From: Phreatobacter sp.
GTDB lineage: Bacteria > Pseudomonadota > Alphaproteobacteria > Rhizobiales > Phreatobacteraceae
Direction of reading: 5' to 3'
Length of the DNA stretch: 52,144 bases
Assembly (NCBI RefSeq): GCF_030691135.1
Contig: NZ_JAUYFA010000034.1
Location: 1 to 52,144, forward strand
The position numbers were made by a program, and so were the translations under genes. A model generated the notes under the pieces. The model was not told the DNA's origin, did not search any database, and saw only the letters and a program-made list of their open reading frames with translations. Shown piece after piece: positions 43,042-52,144 of this stretch (positions are counted from its first letter, which is position 1; each line of letters opens with the position of its first letter).

Positions 43042-43425
43042 TCAGGCCGGGCGCGTCGGACCGGCAGCGAGAGCCTCTGTCACCTTGGCGCGGATGTCGG
43101 CGAGGCTGAAGGGCTTGGTCACCACGTCGTGGACGAGCGCTTCCAGCCCGTGCGCCCGCTCACGCTGGTCGGCATAACCGGTCATCAGGAGGATGACGAG
43201 ATCGGGAAACTGCGGCGCCGCCGCCAGAGCCAGCGCGATCCCGTCCATCAGCGGCATCCGGATGTCGGTCAGCAGCAGGTCGAAGCCGCCTTTCTCGCGC
43301 TCCAGGACGGCGAGTGCCTCGGCGCCATCCTCGGCCTCGGTGACGCTGTGGCCGTCGATCATCAGGGCACGGCAGACGAAGGCGCGCACCGGCGCGTCGT
43401 CCTCGGCGACGAGAATGCGGGCCAC
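43042..43425 (-). CDS. cpdR: CpdR-like single-domain response regulator
   Basis: 127 residues from GTG at 43425, a lone receiver domain. The acidic pocket is AEDD (E8-D10), the phosphate-accepting Asp is D54 in LLLTDIRMP, the Thr is in LLMTGYADQRE, and the Lys is in VTKPFSLADIR. The stretch MTGYADQRERAHGLEALVHD is almost diagnostic of CpdR. In Caulobacter unphosphorylated CpdR recruits ClpXP to degrade CtrA and other cell-cycle proteins, and the CckA-ChpT relay phosphorylates it. The gene starts 5 bases after the hpt stop, a pairing common in rhizobia. Earlier in-frame starts would overlap hpt. Confidence 0.9.
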   Translation of the reverse strand: MARILVAEDDAPVRAFVCRALMIDGHSVTEAEDGAEALAVLEREKGGFDLLLTDIRMPLMDGIALALAAAPQFPDLVILLMTGYADQRERAHGLEALVHDVVTKPFSLADIRAKVTEALAAGPTRPA

Positions 43426-43430
43426 TCCCG

Positions 43431-43961
43431 TCAGTCCCCGATCACGCCGACGAAGGGCAATTGCCGCCATGCATGGGCGACGTCCATCCCATAGCCGACG
43501 ACGAAGACGTCGGGGCAGGTGAAGCCGACATGGTCGGCGACGAGATGCACCGCCCGCTTGCCCGGCTTCTCGAGAAGCACGCAGATGCGCACCGACCGCG
43601 CGCCGCGCGCCATCAGGAGGTCCTTGGCATAGGTCAGGGTGCGGCCGCTTTCGAGGATGTCGTCGACCAGCAGGATGTCGCGTCCCTCGACCGGGCTCTC
43701 GACATCGTGCAGCACATTGACCTGGCCGGTGGAGACCGTGCCGTCGAGATAGGACGACAGCGACATGAACTCCACCTCGGGCGCCATGCCGGCGGCGTCC
43801 ATCGAGCGGATCAGGTCGGCGGCGAAAACGAAGCTGCCCTTCAGCACGGCGACCACCAGGAGCCGTTCAGGCCTGGTGCCGGCAATCTCCTGGACCAGGG
43901 CCTTGTTGCGCTCGGCAATGGCCTCGGCGGAGAACAGAACGCGGATGTTGTCTCGGTTCAT
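43431..43961 (-). CDS. hpt: Hypoxanthine phosphoribosyltransferase
   Basis: 176 residues. It salvages hypoxanthine and guanine with PRPP. The PRPP loop is ILLVDDILESGRTL. VLKGSFVFAADLIR and the C-terminal base-contact region PDVFVVGYGMD are present. I chose ATG at 43961, with GGAG eight bases upstream, because it begins close to the domain. A longer frame runs to 44234. It leads an operon with cpdR. Confidence 0.95.
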   Translation of the reverse strand: MNRDNIRVLFSAEAIAERNKALVQEIAGTRPERLLVVAVLKGSFVFAADLIRSMDAAGMAPEVEFMSLSSYLDGTVSTGQVNVLHDVESPVEGRDILLVDDILESGRTLTYAKDLLMARGARSVRICVLLEKPGKRAVHLVADHVGFTCPDVFVVGYGMDVAHAWRQLPFVGVIGD

Positions 43962-44070
43962 CGATCGGACTCCGACGGTTCCCGTCGCGCGAGACCCGTT
44001 CGTCGAGGTGTACTCCGCCATGCGTCCGCCGTCACCACGTATCAGCTTTCCGCAGTTCGCCCTCCGGCGT

Positions 44071-45015
44071 TTACCGGCCGGCGGCGTCCAGACGGGTGAA
44101 GAACCGCACCTCGACGCTTGCGCCATCGGGCGGCGGCGAGGCGAGGCGCGACCGGAAAGGCGAACTGCCACCTGGCCCGAGACGGGCGGTCGGCGGCGTC
44201 GCGGTCCAGGTGTAGATCTCCTTGCCGCCGGCATCGCGGACGGCGAGGCGCAGCCGGGGCAGATCCACGCTCTGCCCGGAAATATTGACCAGCTGGCCTT
44301 CGACGACGAGGACCACGACGCCGTCGACGATCTCGTTGGCGCCCTTCACGTCGCGGAACTCGACGCCGCGCAGGTTCACCGGCAGCCCGATGCTCTCGTA
44401 GACCCCGGCGGAATCGGGAACGGTGCGCACCACATGTTCCCGGCCGAACAGCAGGCTGGCGAGAATGGCCGAGCCCACGAGCAGGATGAACATCGGCGGC
44501 GACACCCGGATCGACTGGCCCCTCGGTCGGGTGAAGGTCGGGCGCAGACGCCGGCGGGTCGGCTCCGGCGTCGATGAGCCTCGTCCGCCGCTGCGCACCG
44601 GCGGCTCGTCGTCTGGATTCCTCGCGCGGGCGGGAAGCGCCGGAACCTCGCTGTCGGGCTGCAGCGAGGGCGATGCGGCCTGCGGCATCGCGGTCTCGGC
44701 GAAAAGATCGGCGTCGGTATTACCGGCGTCCCGGTTGCCGCCGTTATCGTCGCCTTTGCCGTCGCCTTTGCTCTCGGCCTCTTCGGCGAAGGCCGCGCCC
44801 CAGTCGGCATCGTCGTCGACCTGGTCCTGCGGCGCGCTCGCGGCCCCTGCCGCAGCCGCCCCGGCGGGCGCCATCGCGGGTTCCTCGATCGCGCTCTCCG
44901 GCGTCGCCAGCCACACGGTCCGGCACTGGGCGCAGCGAACCTGCCGGCCGGCATCACCGAGGACGGATTTCGTGACCTTGAAGGCCGTCGCGCAGGAGGG
45001 GCAGACGATCAGCAT
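44071..45015 (-). CDS. MJ0042-type zinc-ribbon membrane protein
   Basis: 314 residues. The N-terminal 40 hold a zinc ribbon: MLIVCPSCATAFKV and VRCAQCRTVWLA (two CxxC pairs). An acidic Ala/Asp/Gly-rich linker (about 50-160) is followed by a Pro/Arg-rich basic stretch and a single membrane helix (FILLVGSAILASLLF near residue 185). The end is a periplasmic DUF3426-like beta domain (VVEGQLVNISGQSVDLPRL). ATG at 45015 puts the zinc ribbon at the very start. It is divergent from ftsE across a CtrA-type box. Function unknown. Confidence 0.88.
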   Translation of the reverse strand: MLIVCPSCATAFKVTKSVLGDAGRQVRCAQCRTVWLATPESAIEEPAMAPAGAAAAGAASAPQDQVDDDADWGAAFAEEAESKGDGKGDDNGGNRDAGNTDADLFAETAMPQAASPSLQPDSEVPALPARARNPDDEPPVRSGGRGSSTPEPTRRRLRPTFTRPRGQSIRVSPPMFILLVGSAILASLLFGREHVVRTVPDSAGVYESIGLPVNLRGVEFRDVKGANEIVDGVVVLVVEGQLVNISGQSVDLPRLRLAVRDAGGKEIYTWTATPPTARLGPGGSSPFRSRLASPPPDGASVEVRFFTRLDAAGR

Positions 45016-45068
45016 GGGTTGGGTGCCTTGGGACGGTTGTCCCTCCACACCACCTTTACCCAGCGTGG

Positions 45069-45083
45069 TTAATTGGCGGTTAA
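45069..45083. promoter_or_regulatory. CtrA-type binding site TTAA-N7-TTAA
   Basis: An exact match to the CtrA consensus, TTAA (45069-45072), seven bases, TTAA (45080-45083). It lies in the 130-base gap between the zinc-ribbon gene and ftsE, 63 bases before the ftsE start. TTAA is rare in this GC-rich DNA. Confidence 0.65.
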
Positions 45084-45145
45084 GTCGCCGGCCGTGGCAT
45101 GATCATGCGGGCCGAATCGCCGGCCGACAGAGGGAAGACGACGCC

Positions 45146-45832
45146 TTGGTCCGGTTCGAGAATGTCGGTTTGCGCTACGGGCTGGGTCCCGAAGTGCTGA
45201 AGGACCTCTCCTTCGGCATCGAACCGCATTCGTTCCAGTTCCTCACCGGCCCGTCCGGGGCCGGCAAGACGAGCCTCCTGAAGCTGCTTTTCCTGTCGCT
45301 GCGCGCGACGCGCGGCATCGTCACCGTCTTCGACCACGACACCTCGCGCCTCTCCAAGGACGAACTGTCGGTCCTGCGTCGCCGCATCGGCATCGTGTTC
45401 CAGGATTTCCGGCTGCTGGACCATCTGACGACCTACGAGAACGTCGCGCTGCCGCTGCGCGTCCTCGGCAAGGACGAGGCGAGCTACCGCTCCGAAGTCG
45501 TCGACCTCCTCGAATGGGTCGGCCTCGGCGAGCGCATCGACGCCTATCCGCCTATCCTGTCGGGCGGCGAGAAGCAGCGGGCGGCGATCGCCCGTGCCGT
45601 CATCGTGCGACCTGAGATGCTGCTGGCCGACGAGCCGACGGGCAATGTCGATCCGCCGCTGGCCAAGCGGTTGCTGCGGCTCTTCGTCGAGCTCAACCGC
45701 ACCGGTACGGCCGTGCTCATCGCCACCCACGACCTGTCGCTGCTGGAACAGGTGGAGGCGCGCCAGCTCGTCATCCGCGACGGCAGCCTGACGATCAGCG
45801 ACCCCCATCACATGGAGGCGGGCGGGTGGTGA
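45146..45832 (+). CDS. ftsE: Cell division ATP-binding protein FtsE
   Basis: 228 residues from a TTG start at 45146 (AGGGAAG about 11 bases upstream). The start is fixed by the usual N-terminus VRFENVGLRYGLGPEVLKD. Walker A is GPSGAGKTS, the signature is LSGGEKQ, and Walker B is LLADEPTGN. With FtsX it forms an ABC-type complex that activates peptidoglycan hydrolases at the division site. A long open frame extends far upstream (to 44423) but crosses the divergent gene. It overlaps ftsX by four bases. Confidence 0.95.
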   Translation: MVRFENVGLRYGLGPEVLKDLSFGIEPHSFQFLTGPSGAGKTSLLKLLFLSLRATRGIVTVFDHDTSRLSKDELSVLRRRIGIVFQDFRLLDHLTTYENVALPLRVLGKDEASYRSEVVDLLEWVGLGERIDAYPPILSGGEKQRAAIARAVIVRPEMLLADEPTGNVDPPLAKRLLRLFVELNRTGTAVLIATHDLSLLEQVEARQLVIRDGSLTISDPHHMEAGGW

Positions 45833-46812
45833 CCGGAACCCGCCGCAGCGCGTCCCTGCGCCACTGGCTGGCGAGCCGTGAGCAGGACCCGGAGACGGGC
45901 AGGGCCGCGTCGCGCCCGCGTGGGGCCTCCCTCGTGCCGCCGTCATCCATCGCCGGCCGGGCCCTCGCCGTCATCATCGCCATCATGACCTTCCTCGGTT
46001 CGCTCACCGTGGGCAGCGTCGACCTCGTCCGCACCGCCGCGGCGGACTGGACGTCCTCCATCGTCCGGGAGGCGACGATCCAGGTCCGGCCGGTCGCCGG
46101 GCGGGACCTGATCGCCGACGTGGCGCGCGCCACCGAGATCGCCGTGCGCTTCCCCGGCGTCGCCGATGTCTCGCCCTACACCGCCGAGGAGACGCGCCGC
46201 ATGCTGGAGCCCTGGCTCGGCACCGGCCTCGGCGCGGAGGATCTGCCGATCCCGCGGCTGATCGTCGTCAAGCTCGCGGATGATCGCCGCACCGACATGG
46301 AGGCCTTCCGGCGGGTGCTGACCGCCGAGGTTCCCTCCGCCAGCCTCGACGACCACCGCCAGTGGTTCGACCGCCTCAGGGCGATGGCGCGGGCGGTGAT
46401 CGTCGTCGGCCTCGTCATCGTCGCGCTGATGATCGCCGCGACGGGCCTGTCCGTCGTCTTCGCCACCCGCGCAGCGGTCGAGACAAACCGGCCCGTGGTC
46501 GAGGTGCTGCATTTCGTCGGCGCCCGCGACGCCTTCATCGCCGGGGAGTTCCAGCGACATTTCCTGTGGCTGGCGCTGAAGGGCAGCCTCGCCGGCGGGC
46601 TCGCGGCGCTCGGCGCCATCATGCTGTCCGGCTTCATCGCCGCGCGCTGGCGGGCGACCGCCGGCGGCGACCAGATCGAGGCGCTGTTCGGATCCTTCGC
46701 CCTCGGGCCGACCGGCTATGCCGCCATCGCCCTGCTCGTCGTGCTGGTCACGGCGGTCGCCGCCCTTACCTGCCGCTGGACGGTGGTGAGGACGCTCGGC
46801 GCCATCGACTGA
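45829..46812 (+). CDS. ftsX: Cell division protein FtsX
   Basis: 327 residues from GTG at 45829, overlapping the ftsE TGA (GTGA). The GTG at 45826 is an alternative. The protein has a cytoplasmic N-terminus of about 45 residues, a membrane helix (RALAVIIAIMTFLGSLTVGS), a periplasmic loop that contacts hydrolases or their activators (about 70-180), and three C-terminal membrane helices. Sequence conservation is low in this family, but position and topology are decisive. It converges with the lolA-like gene 9 bases away. Confidence 0.92.
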   Translation: MTGTRRSASLRHWLASREQDPETGRAASRPRGASLVPPSSIAGRALAVIIAIMTFLGSLTVGSVDLVRTAAADWTSSIVREATIQVRPVAGRDLIADVARATEIAVRFPGVADVSPYTAEETRRMLEPWLGTGLGAEDLPIPRLIVVKLADDRRTDMEAFRRVLTAEVPSASLDDHRQWFDRLRAMARAVIVVGLVIVALMIAATGLSVVFATRAAVETNRPVVEVLHFVGARDAFIAGEFQRHFLWLALKGSLAGGLAALGAIMLSGFIAARWRATAGGDQIEALFGSFALGPTGYAAIALLVVLVTAVAALTCRWTVVRTLGAID

Positions 46813-46821
46813 GCCGCCGCG

Positions 46822-47667
46822 TCATTCCAGCAGGCGCTGGTAGTTGATGCGGAAGAGCCGCTGGTCCGGCCGGGTGCGCGGATCGAGATTGTGCAGCGCC
46901 ACCGAAGTCTCGTAGCCCTGGGCGTCGTAGACCGTCCATTGGCGCAGCGTCATGTCGGCGGCGTTGAACAGGACCATCAGCCGGTTGGTGCCGCCGAGCG
47001 CCTGACGCTCCTCCAGCATGACGATGACATATTCCGGGTCGCGCGTGACCGAAGTGACGTTGGCGTCGCGCAGGATGTCGACCCGGTCCGACAGGAGAAA
47101 GCGCAGCGGCGTCTGCGACAGCGGGTAGATGTCCTGCGTGTTGAGCCGGCGGTCGCGCACCGCCACCGACTGGCCGTCGGCGATGACCTCCACCGGGCTC
47201 GGCGGGTTGTACTGGAAGCGGATCTTGCCGGGCTTGTCGAGATAGAGCCGGCCGGTGGTGCGGCGGCCGTCGGGGCCGACCTGGACGAAATCGCCCTGCA
47301 TGAACCGGATGCCGTTGAAATAGGCGTTGACCTGCTGGGCAATGTCGCGGGAATCCGCGTCGACGCCGCGGGCGGCGCGCGGCGCGGGGCGGCGCACCGG
47401 CGGCGACAGGGGAGCGCTGCCGGCAGGGACTGCCGCAGCGGCCGCTGGCGGGGCGGGCGACGCGGAGGGGGCGCCACGCGGCGGCGCAGAGCCTCCGGGA
47501 CCGATCTGAAGCGGCGCACCCTGCTGGGCGAGGATGAACGGTCGCTCGCTTGCCGCAGCCGGCATGGCGGCGACCGCCAGGGCGATGCCGAGCACCGCTG
47601 ACAGCGCCGTCCGCCGCGACACCGCGAGGTTCGGCCGGCGATGGTTCGCGCAGGGCGTGGCGGTCAT
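46822..47667 (-). CDS. LolA-like outer-membrane lipoprotein carrier
   Basis: 281 residues. A signal peptide (about 12-45, with AVSRRTALSAVLGIALAVAA; the twin Arg could direct it to Tat) is followed by a Pro/Ala-rich spacer and a LolA domain from about residue 105. That domain contains QQVNAYFNGIRFMQGDFVQV, GRLYLDKPGKIRFQY and LPLSQTPL-type repeats. LolA carries lipoproteins through the periplasm. ATG at 47667 has GAGGACAG upstream. The gene follows ftsK by 86 bases, a common arrangement. The Pro/Ala spacer is longer than in E. coli LolA. Confidence 0.9.
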   Translation of the reverse strand: MTATPCANHRRPNLAVSRRTALSAVLGIALAVAAMPAAASERPFILAQQGAPLQIGPGGSAPPRGAPSASPAPPAAAAAVPAGSAPLSPPVRRPAPRAARGVDADSRDIAQQVNAYFNGIRFMQGDFVQVGPDGRRTTGRLYLDKPGKIRFQYNPPSPVEVIADGQSVAVRDRRLNTQDIYPLSQTPLRFLLSDRVDILRDANVTSVTRDPEYVIVMLEERQALGGTNRLMVLFNAADMTLRQWTVYDAQGYETSVALHNLDPRTRPDQRLFRINYQRLLE

Positions 47668-47753
47668 CGTCTGTCCTCGGAGCGGCTCGGTCATCGGGAT
47701 CATGGTGAAGGGCAGATAGGTAGCCGGTGGGGCGATTTCGAGGCGGGAGCCCG

Positions 47754-50444
47754 TCAATCCGCTGCCTCCGGCATCAGGATCTCGCGCTTTCCCGCATGGT
47801 TGGCCGGGCCGACCAGGCCCTCGCGCTCCATCCGCTCGATGAGCGAGGCGGCGCGGTTGTAGCCGATCTGCAGGCGGCGCTGGATATAGGAGGTGGAGGC
47901 CTTCTTGTCGCGGAGCACGACCTGAACGGCCTTGTCGTAGAGGTCGGCCGGCTCCTCGCCGAAGGCGCCCTTGTCGAAGACGGCGCCGTCGTCGCCATCG
48001 CCTTCCACGCCGTCGTCGTCGTCGGTGGTGACGGCGTCGAGATAGTCGGGCGAGCCCTGCATCTTCAGGTGACCGACGATGCGCTCCACCTCCTCGTCGG
48101 AGACGAAGGGGCCGTGGACGCGGCTGATGCGCCCGCCACCGGCCATGTAGAGCATGTCGCCGCGGCCGAGGAGCTGTTCGGCCCCCTGCTCGCCGAGAAT
48201 GGTGCGGCTATCGATCTTCGACGTCACCTGGAAGGAGATGCGGGTCGGGAAGTTCGCCTTGATCGTGCCGGTGATGACGTCGACCGAGGGGCGCTGCGTC
48301 GCCATGATCAGGTGAATGCCGGCGGCACGGGCCATCTGCGCGAGGCGCTGGATGGCGCCCTCGATATCCTTGCCGGCCACCATCATCAGGTCGGCCATCT
48401 CGTCGACGATGACGACGATGTAGGGGATGGGTTCGAGGCCCATTTCCTCCTGCTCGTAGATGGCCTCGCCGGTCTCGCGGTCAAAGCCGGTCTGCACCGT
48501 GCGGGTCAGCACCTCGCCCTTGGCCTTGGCCTGTGCCATCCGGGCGTTGAAGCCGTCGATGTTGCGGACGCCGAGCTTCGACATCTTCTTGTAGCGCTCC
48601 TCCATCTCGCGGACCGCCCATTTCAGCGCCACCACCGCCTTCTTCGGATCGGTGACGACGGGGGTCAGCAGATGGGGAATGCCGTCATAGATGGAGAGTT
48701 CCAGCATCTTCGGATCGACCATGATCAACCGGCACTGGTCCGGCCGGAGCCGGTAGAGCAGCGACAGGATCATGGTGTTGATGGCGACCGACTTGCCCGA
48801 GCCGGTGGTGCCGGCGACGAGCAGATGCGGCATTTTCGCAAGGTCGGCGATGACCGGATCGCCGCCGATTGTCTTGCCGAGCGCGATCGGCAGCTTCTCC
48901 TTGGCGGTGATGAAGTCCTGGCTCGCCAGCATCTCGCGCAGGAGCACGTTCTCGCGCTTGGCGTTCGGCAGCTCGATCCCGATGGCGTTGCGTCCGGCGA
49001 CCAGGGCGACGCGCGCCGAGATCGCCGACATCGAGCGGGCGATGTCGTCGGCGAGGCCGATGACGCGGTTGGAGCGCGTGCCGGGGGCCGGTTCCAGTTC
49101 GTAGAGCGTGACGACCGGGCCGGGACGCACGTTGATGATCTCGCCGCGGACGCCGAAATCGTCGAGCACGGAGGCGAGCGTCGTGGCGTTGTCCTGCAGG
49201 ACCTCCATCGACATGGAGGCGTCACGTTCGGAGGGCTTGGGTTCGGTCAGGAGATCGAGCGGCGGCAGCTCGTAGGTGTGATCGGCACCGTCCGGTGGCG
49301 GGAGCGGCAGTTTCTGCTGGATCGCGGCGGGGCGCGGCGCGGGGGCTGGCGCATGGATGCGCGGGCCGGCGACGGGCTTCGGCGTCACGCCCGAGGGCAG
49401 CGGCATGTCGTCGTCGGGCTCGTGGGCCGGTGCGATGCGCGGAGCTTCCATCGCCACAGGCTCCTCGGGAACGGGCCGCTCGGACAGCGGGGCGTGGTAG
49501 GTGCGCGGCTGACGGTCAGGTGCGGCGGCCTCGATGACGGGTTCGCGGCGGACGCCGGAGGTCTTCCGCGCCACGGGCATGCCGTCGTCGTCCGGTTCGG
49601 TGAAGAAGGCCTTGGCGCGGGCGGTGAGCCCCGGACCGGCGGGAGCCGCGGCTTCGGCCGGCGGCGCACCGGCCGCGGCGCGGGCGGTCTGCGGCGCCTC
49701 CGCCACCATGCGGGCGAGGCGGGCCTTGGTCGACAGCACGCCATGGGCGACGGCGCCCACCGCGCTCGACACCATGCCGCCGACGACGCCGGGCTCATGG
49801 TCGTCGTCCGCCGGACGCCGCGCCTTGGGCGCGATACGCTCGATCTCCTCCTCCGGCGTCTCGGCCTCAGGCCGCAGCACCAGTCCGATGGCGGCGGCGA
49901 ACAGGAAGAGACCGACGAGGCCGGTCACCGCCAGCGCCACGATCCGCGACAGGCCGGTCATGCGGCCGAAGACGGCGGAGATGACGGTCAGCCCGCCGTC
50001 GCCGATCACGCCGCCGATGCCGGTCGGCAGCGGCCAGCCGGACGGGGAGGGCAGCAGCGAGGCGCCGACCGCCAGGATCATCGCCGCGCCGATGCCCAGC
50101 GGCACGCGCAGGCCCTCGCGGTCGAAGGGGCGGGCGCGCAGCATCAGCCAGCCCCAGACGGCGGCGATCGCCAGGAGCACGACGGCGGCGAGGCCGAAGA
50201 GCTGCATCAGGAGGTCGGCGAGGATCGCCCCCGGCCGCCCGATCCAGTTCTTCACCGGCGCATTGGTTGCGTGGCTCAGCGAGGGATCACCGGCGGTCCA
50301 GGTCAGCATGGCGACGGCGGCGACCAGCACGGCCACCAGGATGCCGAGACCTGCGAGCCGGCGCAGCTGGCGCCGCATGGCGCCGCCCAGACCGTCGGGA
50401 ACCAGCGAAGGTCCGGTGTGCCGGCGCACCACTGCCATCGTCAT
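47754..50444 (-). CDS. ftsK: DNA translocase FtsK
   Basis: 896 residues. Four N-terminal membrane helices (about 20-190) anchor it at the septum. A Pro/Ala/Glu-rich linker (about 195-400) is followed by the hexameric RecA-like motor with Walker A in [12 protein letters not shown] and Walker B in [14 protein letters not shown]. The C-terminal winged-helix gamma domain ([19 protein letters not shown]) reads the KOPS sequences. It moves DNA to resolve chromosome dimers during division. The start is ATG at 50444 with GGATGGA upstream. A second ATG two codons on is an alternative. Confidence 0.97.
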   Translation of the reverse strand: MTMAVVRRHTGPSLVPDGLGGAMRRQLRRLAGLGILVAVLVAAVAMLTWTAGDPSLSHATNAPVKNWIGRPGAILADLLMQLFGLAAVVLLAIAAVWGWLMLRARPFDREGLRVPLGIGAAMILAVGASLLPSPSGWPLPTGIGGVIGDGGLTVISAVFGRMTGLSRIVALAVTGLVGLFLFAAAIGLVLRPEAETPEEEIERIAPKARRPADDDHEPGVVGGMVSSAVGAVAHGVLSTKARLARMVAEAPQTARAAAGAPPAEAAAPAGPGLTARAKAFFTEPDDDGMPVARKTSGVRREPVIEAAAPDRQPRTYHAPLSERPVPEEPVAMEAPRIAPAHEPDDDMPLPSGVTPKPVAGPRIHAPAPAPRPAAIQQKLPLPPPDGADHTYELPPLDLLTEPKPSERDASMSMEVLQDNATTLASVLDDFGVRGEIINVRPGPVVTLYELEPAPGTRSNRVIGLADDIARSMSAISARVALVAGRNAIGIELPNAKRENVLLREMLASQDFITAKEKLPIALGKTIGGDPVIADLAKMPHLLVAGTTGSGKSVAINTMILSLLYRLRPDQCRLIMVDPKMLELSIYDGIPHLLTPVVTDPKKAVVALKWAVREMEERYKKMSKLGVRNIDGFNARMAQAKAKGEVLTRTVQTGFDRETGEAIYEQEEMGLEPIPYIVVIVDEMADLMMVAGKDIEGAIQRLAQMARAAGIHLIMATQRPSVDVITGTIKANFPTRISFQVTSKIDSRTILGEQGAEQLLGRGDMLYMAGGGRISRVHGPFVSDEEVERIVGHLKMQGSPDYLDAVTTDDDDGVEGDGDDGAVFDKGAFGEEPADLYDKAVQVVLRDKKASTSYIQRRLQIGYNRAASLIERMEREGLVGPANHAGKREILMPEAAD

Positions 50445-50625
50445 TCCATCCCATGCGAGCGAGGACCCGCGGCGGGACGGCCCTGCGGCGCGCCCTCCCC
50501 GGCAGGCCCTCCGGTTCAGGAGCGAACCTTAGCGAGGCAACGGTTGACGTGGGATTAACCATCGCCGGGCGTCGACGACCGCCGGTCGTCGGGCACTCAG
50601 GTGTCGGCCCGCGCCAATCGCCAAC

Positions 50626-50654
50626 AAAAACCCCGGCGCATTGCTGCGCCGGGG
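50626..50654 (-). terminator. amt terminator
   Basis: A perfect 10-bp stem (50631-50640 with 50645-50654) and a TTGC loop. On the minus strand a TTTTT run (50630-50626) follows at once. It lies 29 bases after the amt stop and is a classic Rho-independent terminator. Confidence 0.93.
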
Positions 50655-50682
50655 GAGTGTGAAGCCTGAAGGAGGGCAGGCG

Positions 50683-52144
50683 TCAGAGGTTGTAGGCGCG
50701 CTCGCCGTGCTCGGCGAGGTCGAGACCCTCGCGCTCACGGTCCGCCGTCACCCGCAGGCCGATGATCACATCGACGATCTTGAAGATGATGAAGGAGCCG
50801 ATTCCGGACCAGACGATGGTGAAGAGCACGCCCTTCGTCTGCGCCCACATCGCCGTCCCGAACTCGTAGGCGCCGGCAACGAGTTCGCCCGGCTTCGATT
50901 CGTAGTCGGGGATGCCGGCGCCGCCGAGGGCGGTGTTCACCAGGACGCCCGTGGCGAGGGCGCCGATGATGCCGCCGACGCAGTGGATGCCGAAGACGTC
51001 CAGCGTGTCGTCGTAACCGAAGGCGTTCTTCACCGTCGAGCAGAAGATGAAGCAGACGCCACCGGAGACGAGGCCGAGGACGATGGCACCCATCGGACCG
51101 GCGAAGCCTGCCGCCGGCGTCACCGCGACGAGGCCGGCAATGGCGCCCGAGACGGCACCGAGCAGCGACGGCTTGCCCTTGGCGGCCCATTCGACGAAGA
51201 GCCAGGACAGGGTCGCGGCACCGGTCGCGACATAGGTGTTGATCGCCGCCATGGCGGCGGTGCCGTTGGCCTCGAGGTTGGAGCCGGCATTGAACCCGAA
51301 CCAGCCGACCCAGAGCAGGGCGCCGCCGATGAGCGTCATGACCAGCGAGTGGGGAGGCATCAGTTCCTTGCCGTAGCCGATGCGCTTGCCGATCACGAGG
51401 CAGCCGACGAGACCGGCAATGCCCGCATTGATGTGGACGACGGTGCCACCGGCAAAGTCGAGGGCGCCCCACGAGAAGAGGAGACCCGCATCAGCCTTGA
51501 CCTCGGCGAGCTTCGCCTCGGCCGCAGCCTTGGCCGCCGCGTCGGAACCGGCGGCAGCGACCGCCTTGACGGCATCGGCGATGGCGTCGGGGCCGGCCCA
51601 GTACCAGACCATGTGGGCCATCGGGAAATAGATGAAGGTGACCCAGAGCACGGTGAAGAGCAGCAGCGCCGAGAACTTCACGCGCTCGGCGAAGGCGCCG
51701 ACGATGAGGGCCGGCGTGATGCAGGCGAAGGTCATCTGGAACAGGATAAAGGCATATTCCGGAATGACGACGCCGTTGGAGAAGGTCGGGACGTTCTTGG
51801 TGGCGTCGACGCCCATCAGGAAGGCCTTGGAGAAGCCGCCGACGAAGGCGTTCAGCCCGCCGCCCGAGGTGAAGGACAGCGAGTAGCCGTAGATGACGTA
51901 GATGATCGACACGACCGCGACGATCACGAAGACCTGCGTCAGCACCGACAGCATGTTCTTGGCACGGACCAGGCCGCCGTAGAAAAGCGCCAGGCCGGGG
52001 ATGACCATCAGCAGGACCAGGTAGGCGGAGAAGAGGACGAAGGCGGTGTCGCCCGCGGTCGGCTTCGGCGGGGTTGCGGCCGGCGCCTGCGCGAGGGCGG
52101 GCTCGGCGAGGGCCGCGGCGAAGCCCGCCAGCGCCAGCGCGCCG
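50683..52144 (-). CDS. amt: Ammonium transporter, 5' end outside the window
   Basis: The frame is open to the right edge, so 486 residues are visible and the start is missing. The visible N-terminus ends a signal peptide (LALAGFAAALAEPALAQAP), followed by a short periplasmic part and about eleven membrane helices. Amt hallmarks are present: VIPGLALFYGGLVRAKN, MTFACITPALIVGAFAERV, DFAGGTVVHINAGIAGLVG and DVFGIHCVGGIIGAL. The pore His residues fall in HINAG and GIHCVGG. It imports ammonium; a glnK gene is usual upstream, which would be outside this window. Confidence 0.95.
   Translation of the reverse strand, partial: GALALAGFAAALAEPALAQAPAATPPKPTAGDTAFVLFSAYLVLLMVIPGLALFYGGLVRAKNMLSVLTQVFVIVAVVSIIYVIYGYSLSFTSGGGLNAFVGGFSKAFLMGVDATKNVPTFSNGVVIPEYAFILFQMTFACITPALIVGAFAERVKFSALLLFTVLWVTFIYFPMAHMVWYWAGPDAIADAVKAVAAAGSDAAAKAAAEAKLAEVKADAGLLFSWGALDFAGGTVVHINAGIAGLVGCLVIGKRIGYGKELMPPHSLVMTLIGGALLWVGWFGFNAGSNLEANGTAAMAAINTYVATGAATLSWLFVEWAAKGKPSLLGAVSGAIAGLVAVTPAAGFAGPMGAIVLGLVSGGVCFIFCSTVKNAFGYDDTLDVFGIHCVGGIIGALATGVLVNTALGGAGIPDYESKPGELVAGAYEFGTAMWAQTKGVLFTIVWSGIGSFIIFKIVDVIIGLRVTADREREGLDLAEHGERAYNL

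Noticed and set aside
44423-45145. N-terminal extension of the ftsE frame
   Set aside because: It lies opposite the zinc-ribbon gene and covers the CtrA box. FtsE homologues begin at the TTG at 45146.
47727-50558. 943-codon plus-strand frame opposite ftsK
   Set aside because: It is a shadow of ftsK, with His/Arg/Gly-rich composition and no domain.
50555-50562. TTAACCAT upstream of ftsK as a CtrA site
   Set aside because: Only one half-site is present; no second TTAA at the required spacing.

Overview
The window is chromosomal DNA from a high-GC alphaproteobacterium, most likely of the order Hyphomicrobiales (Rhizobiales). This rests on the gene neighbourhoods hpt-cpdR, lptM-lysA and zinc-finger protein/ftsE-ftsX, on a CtrA-type TTAA-N7-TTAA box before ftsE, and on strongly GC-biased codon use on both strands. 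The genus cannot be fixed from the sequence. I saw no rRNA, tRNA, CRISPR array, insertion sequence or prophage.

Positions 1-16000 (minus strand) form one long, tightly packed catabolic locus. Its transcription order is: branched-chain-type ABC substrate-binding protein, a stem-loop, a divergent iron-type alcohol dehydrogenase homologue, an AraC regulator, two permeases (LivH, LivM), LivG-type ATPase, a LivF-type ATPase fused to a Tm-1-like (UPF0261) domain, a phosphoenolpyruvate-hydrolase-like TIM barrel, a giant flotillin with 44-residue repeats, two tandem SRPBCC proteins, and the FAD, iron-sulfur and molybdopterin subunits of a xanthine dehydrogenase-family hydroxylase, the last cut by the window edge. 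The simplest reading is uptake of an organic compound followed by molybdenum-dependent hydroxylation and further conversion. The substrate is unknown. This locus is my main candidate for an undescribed system.

Positions 16300-29000 hold mainly housekeeping and envelope genes: lptM-lysA, a GtrB/GtrA/membrane-transferase set, a beta-carbonic anhydrase, a LysE exporter, asd (preceded by a Thr/Lys-rich 22-codon leader ORF that resembles an attenuator leader peptide), a Tat-exported OpgG/OpgD glucan protein, and a PspA-like gene divergent from a tetR gene across three copies of TGAAC-N3-GTTCA. pbpC follows an alpha-2-macroglobulin gene (29031-34394) on the minus strand.

Positions 34500-40050 hold a 43-bp inverted repeat, an operon of acyl-CoA dehydrogenase and E1 alpha/beta of a 2-oxoacid dehydrogenase without E2/E3, an unknown internally duplicated protein, and a cyanuric acid/barbiturate-type ring-opening amidohydrolase.

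Positions 40100-52144 are core genes: rpmB, a Tim44-domain protein, a GNAT acetyltransferase, ppa, hpt-cpdR, a zinc-finger membrane protein, ftsE-ftsX, ftsK followed by a LolA-like gene, and an ammonium transporter cut by the right edge. cpdR and the CtrA box tie this part to the alphaproteobacterial cell-cycle circuit.
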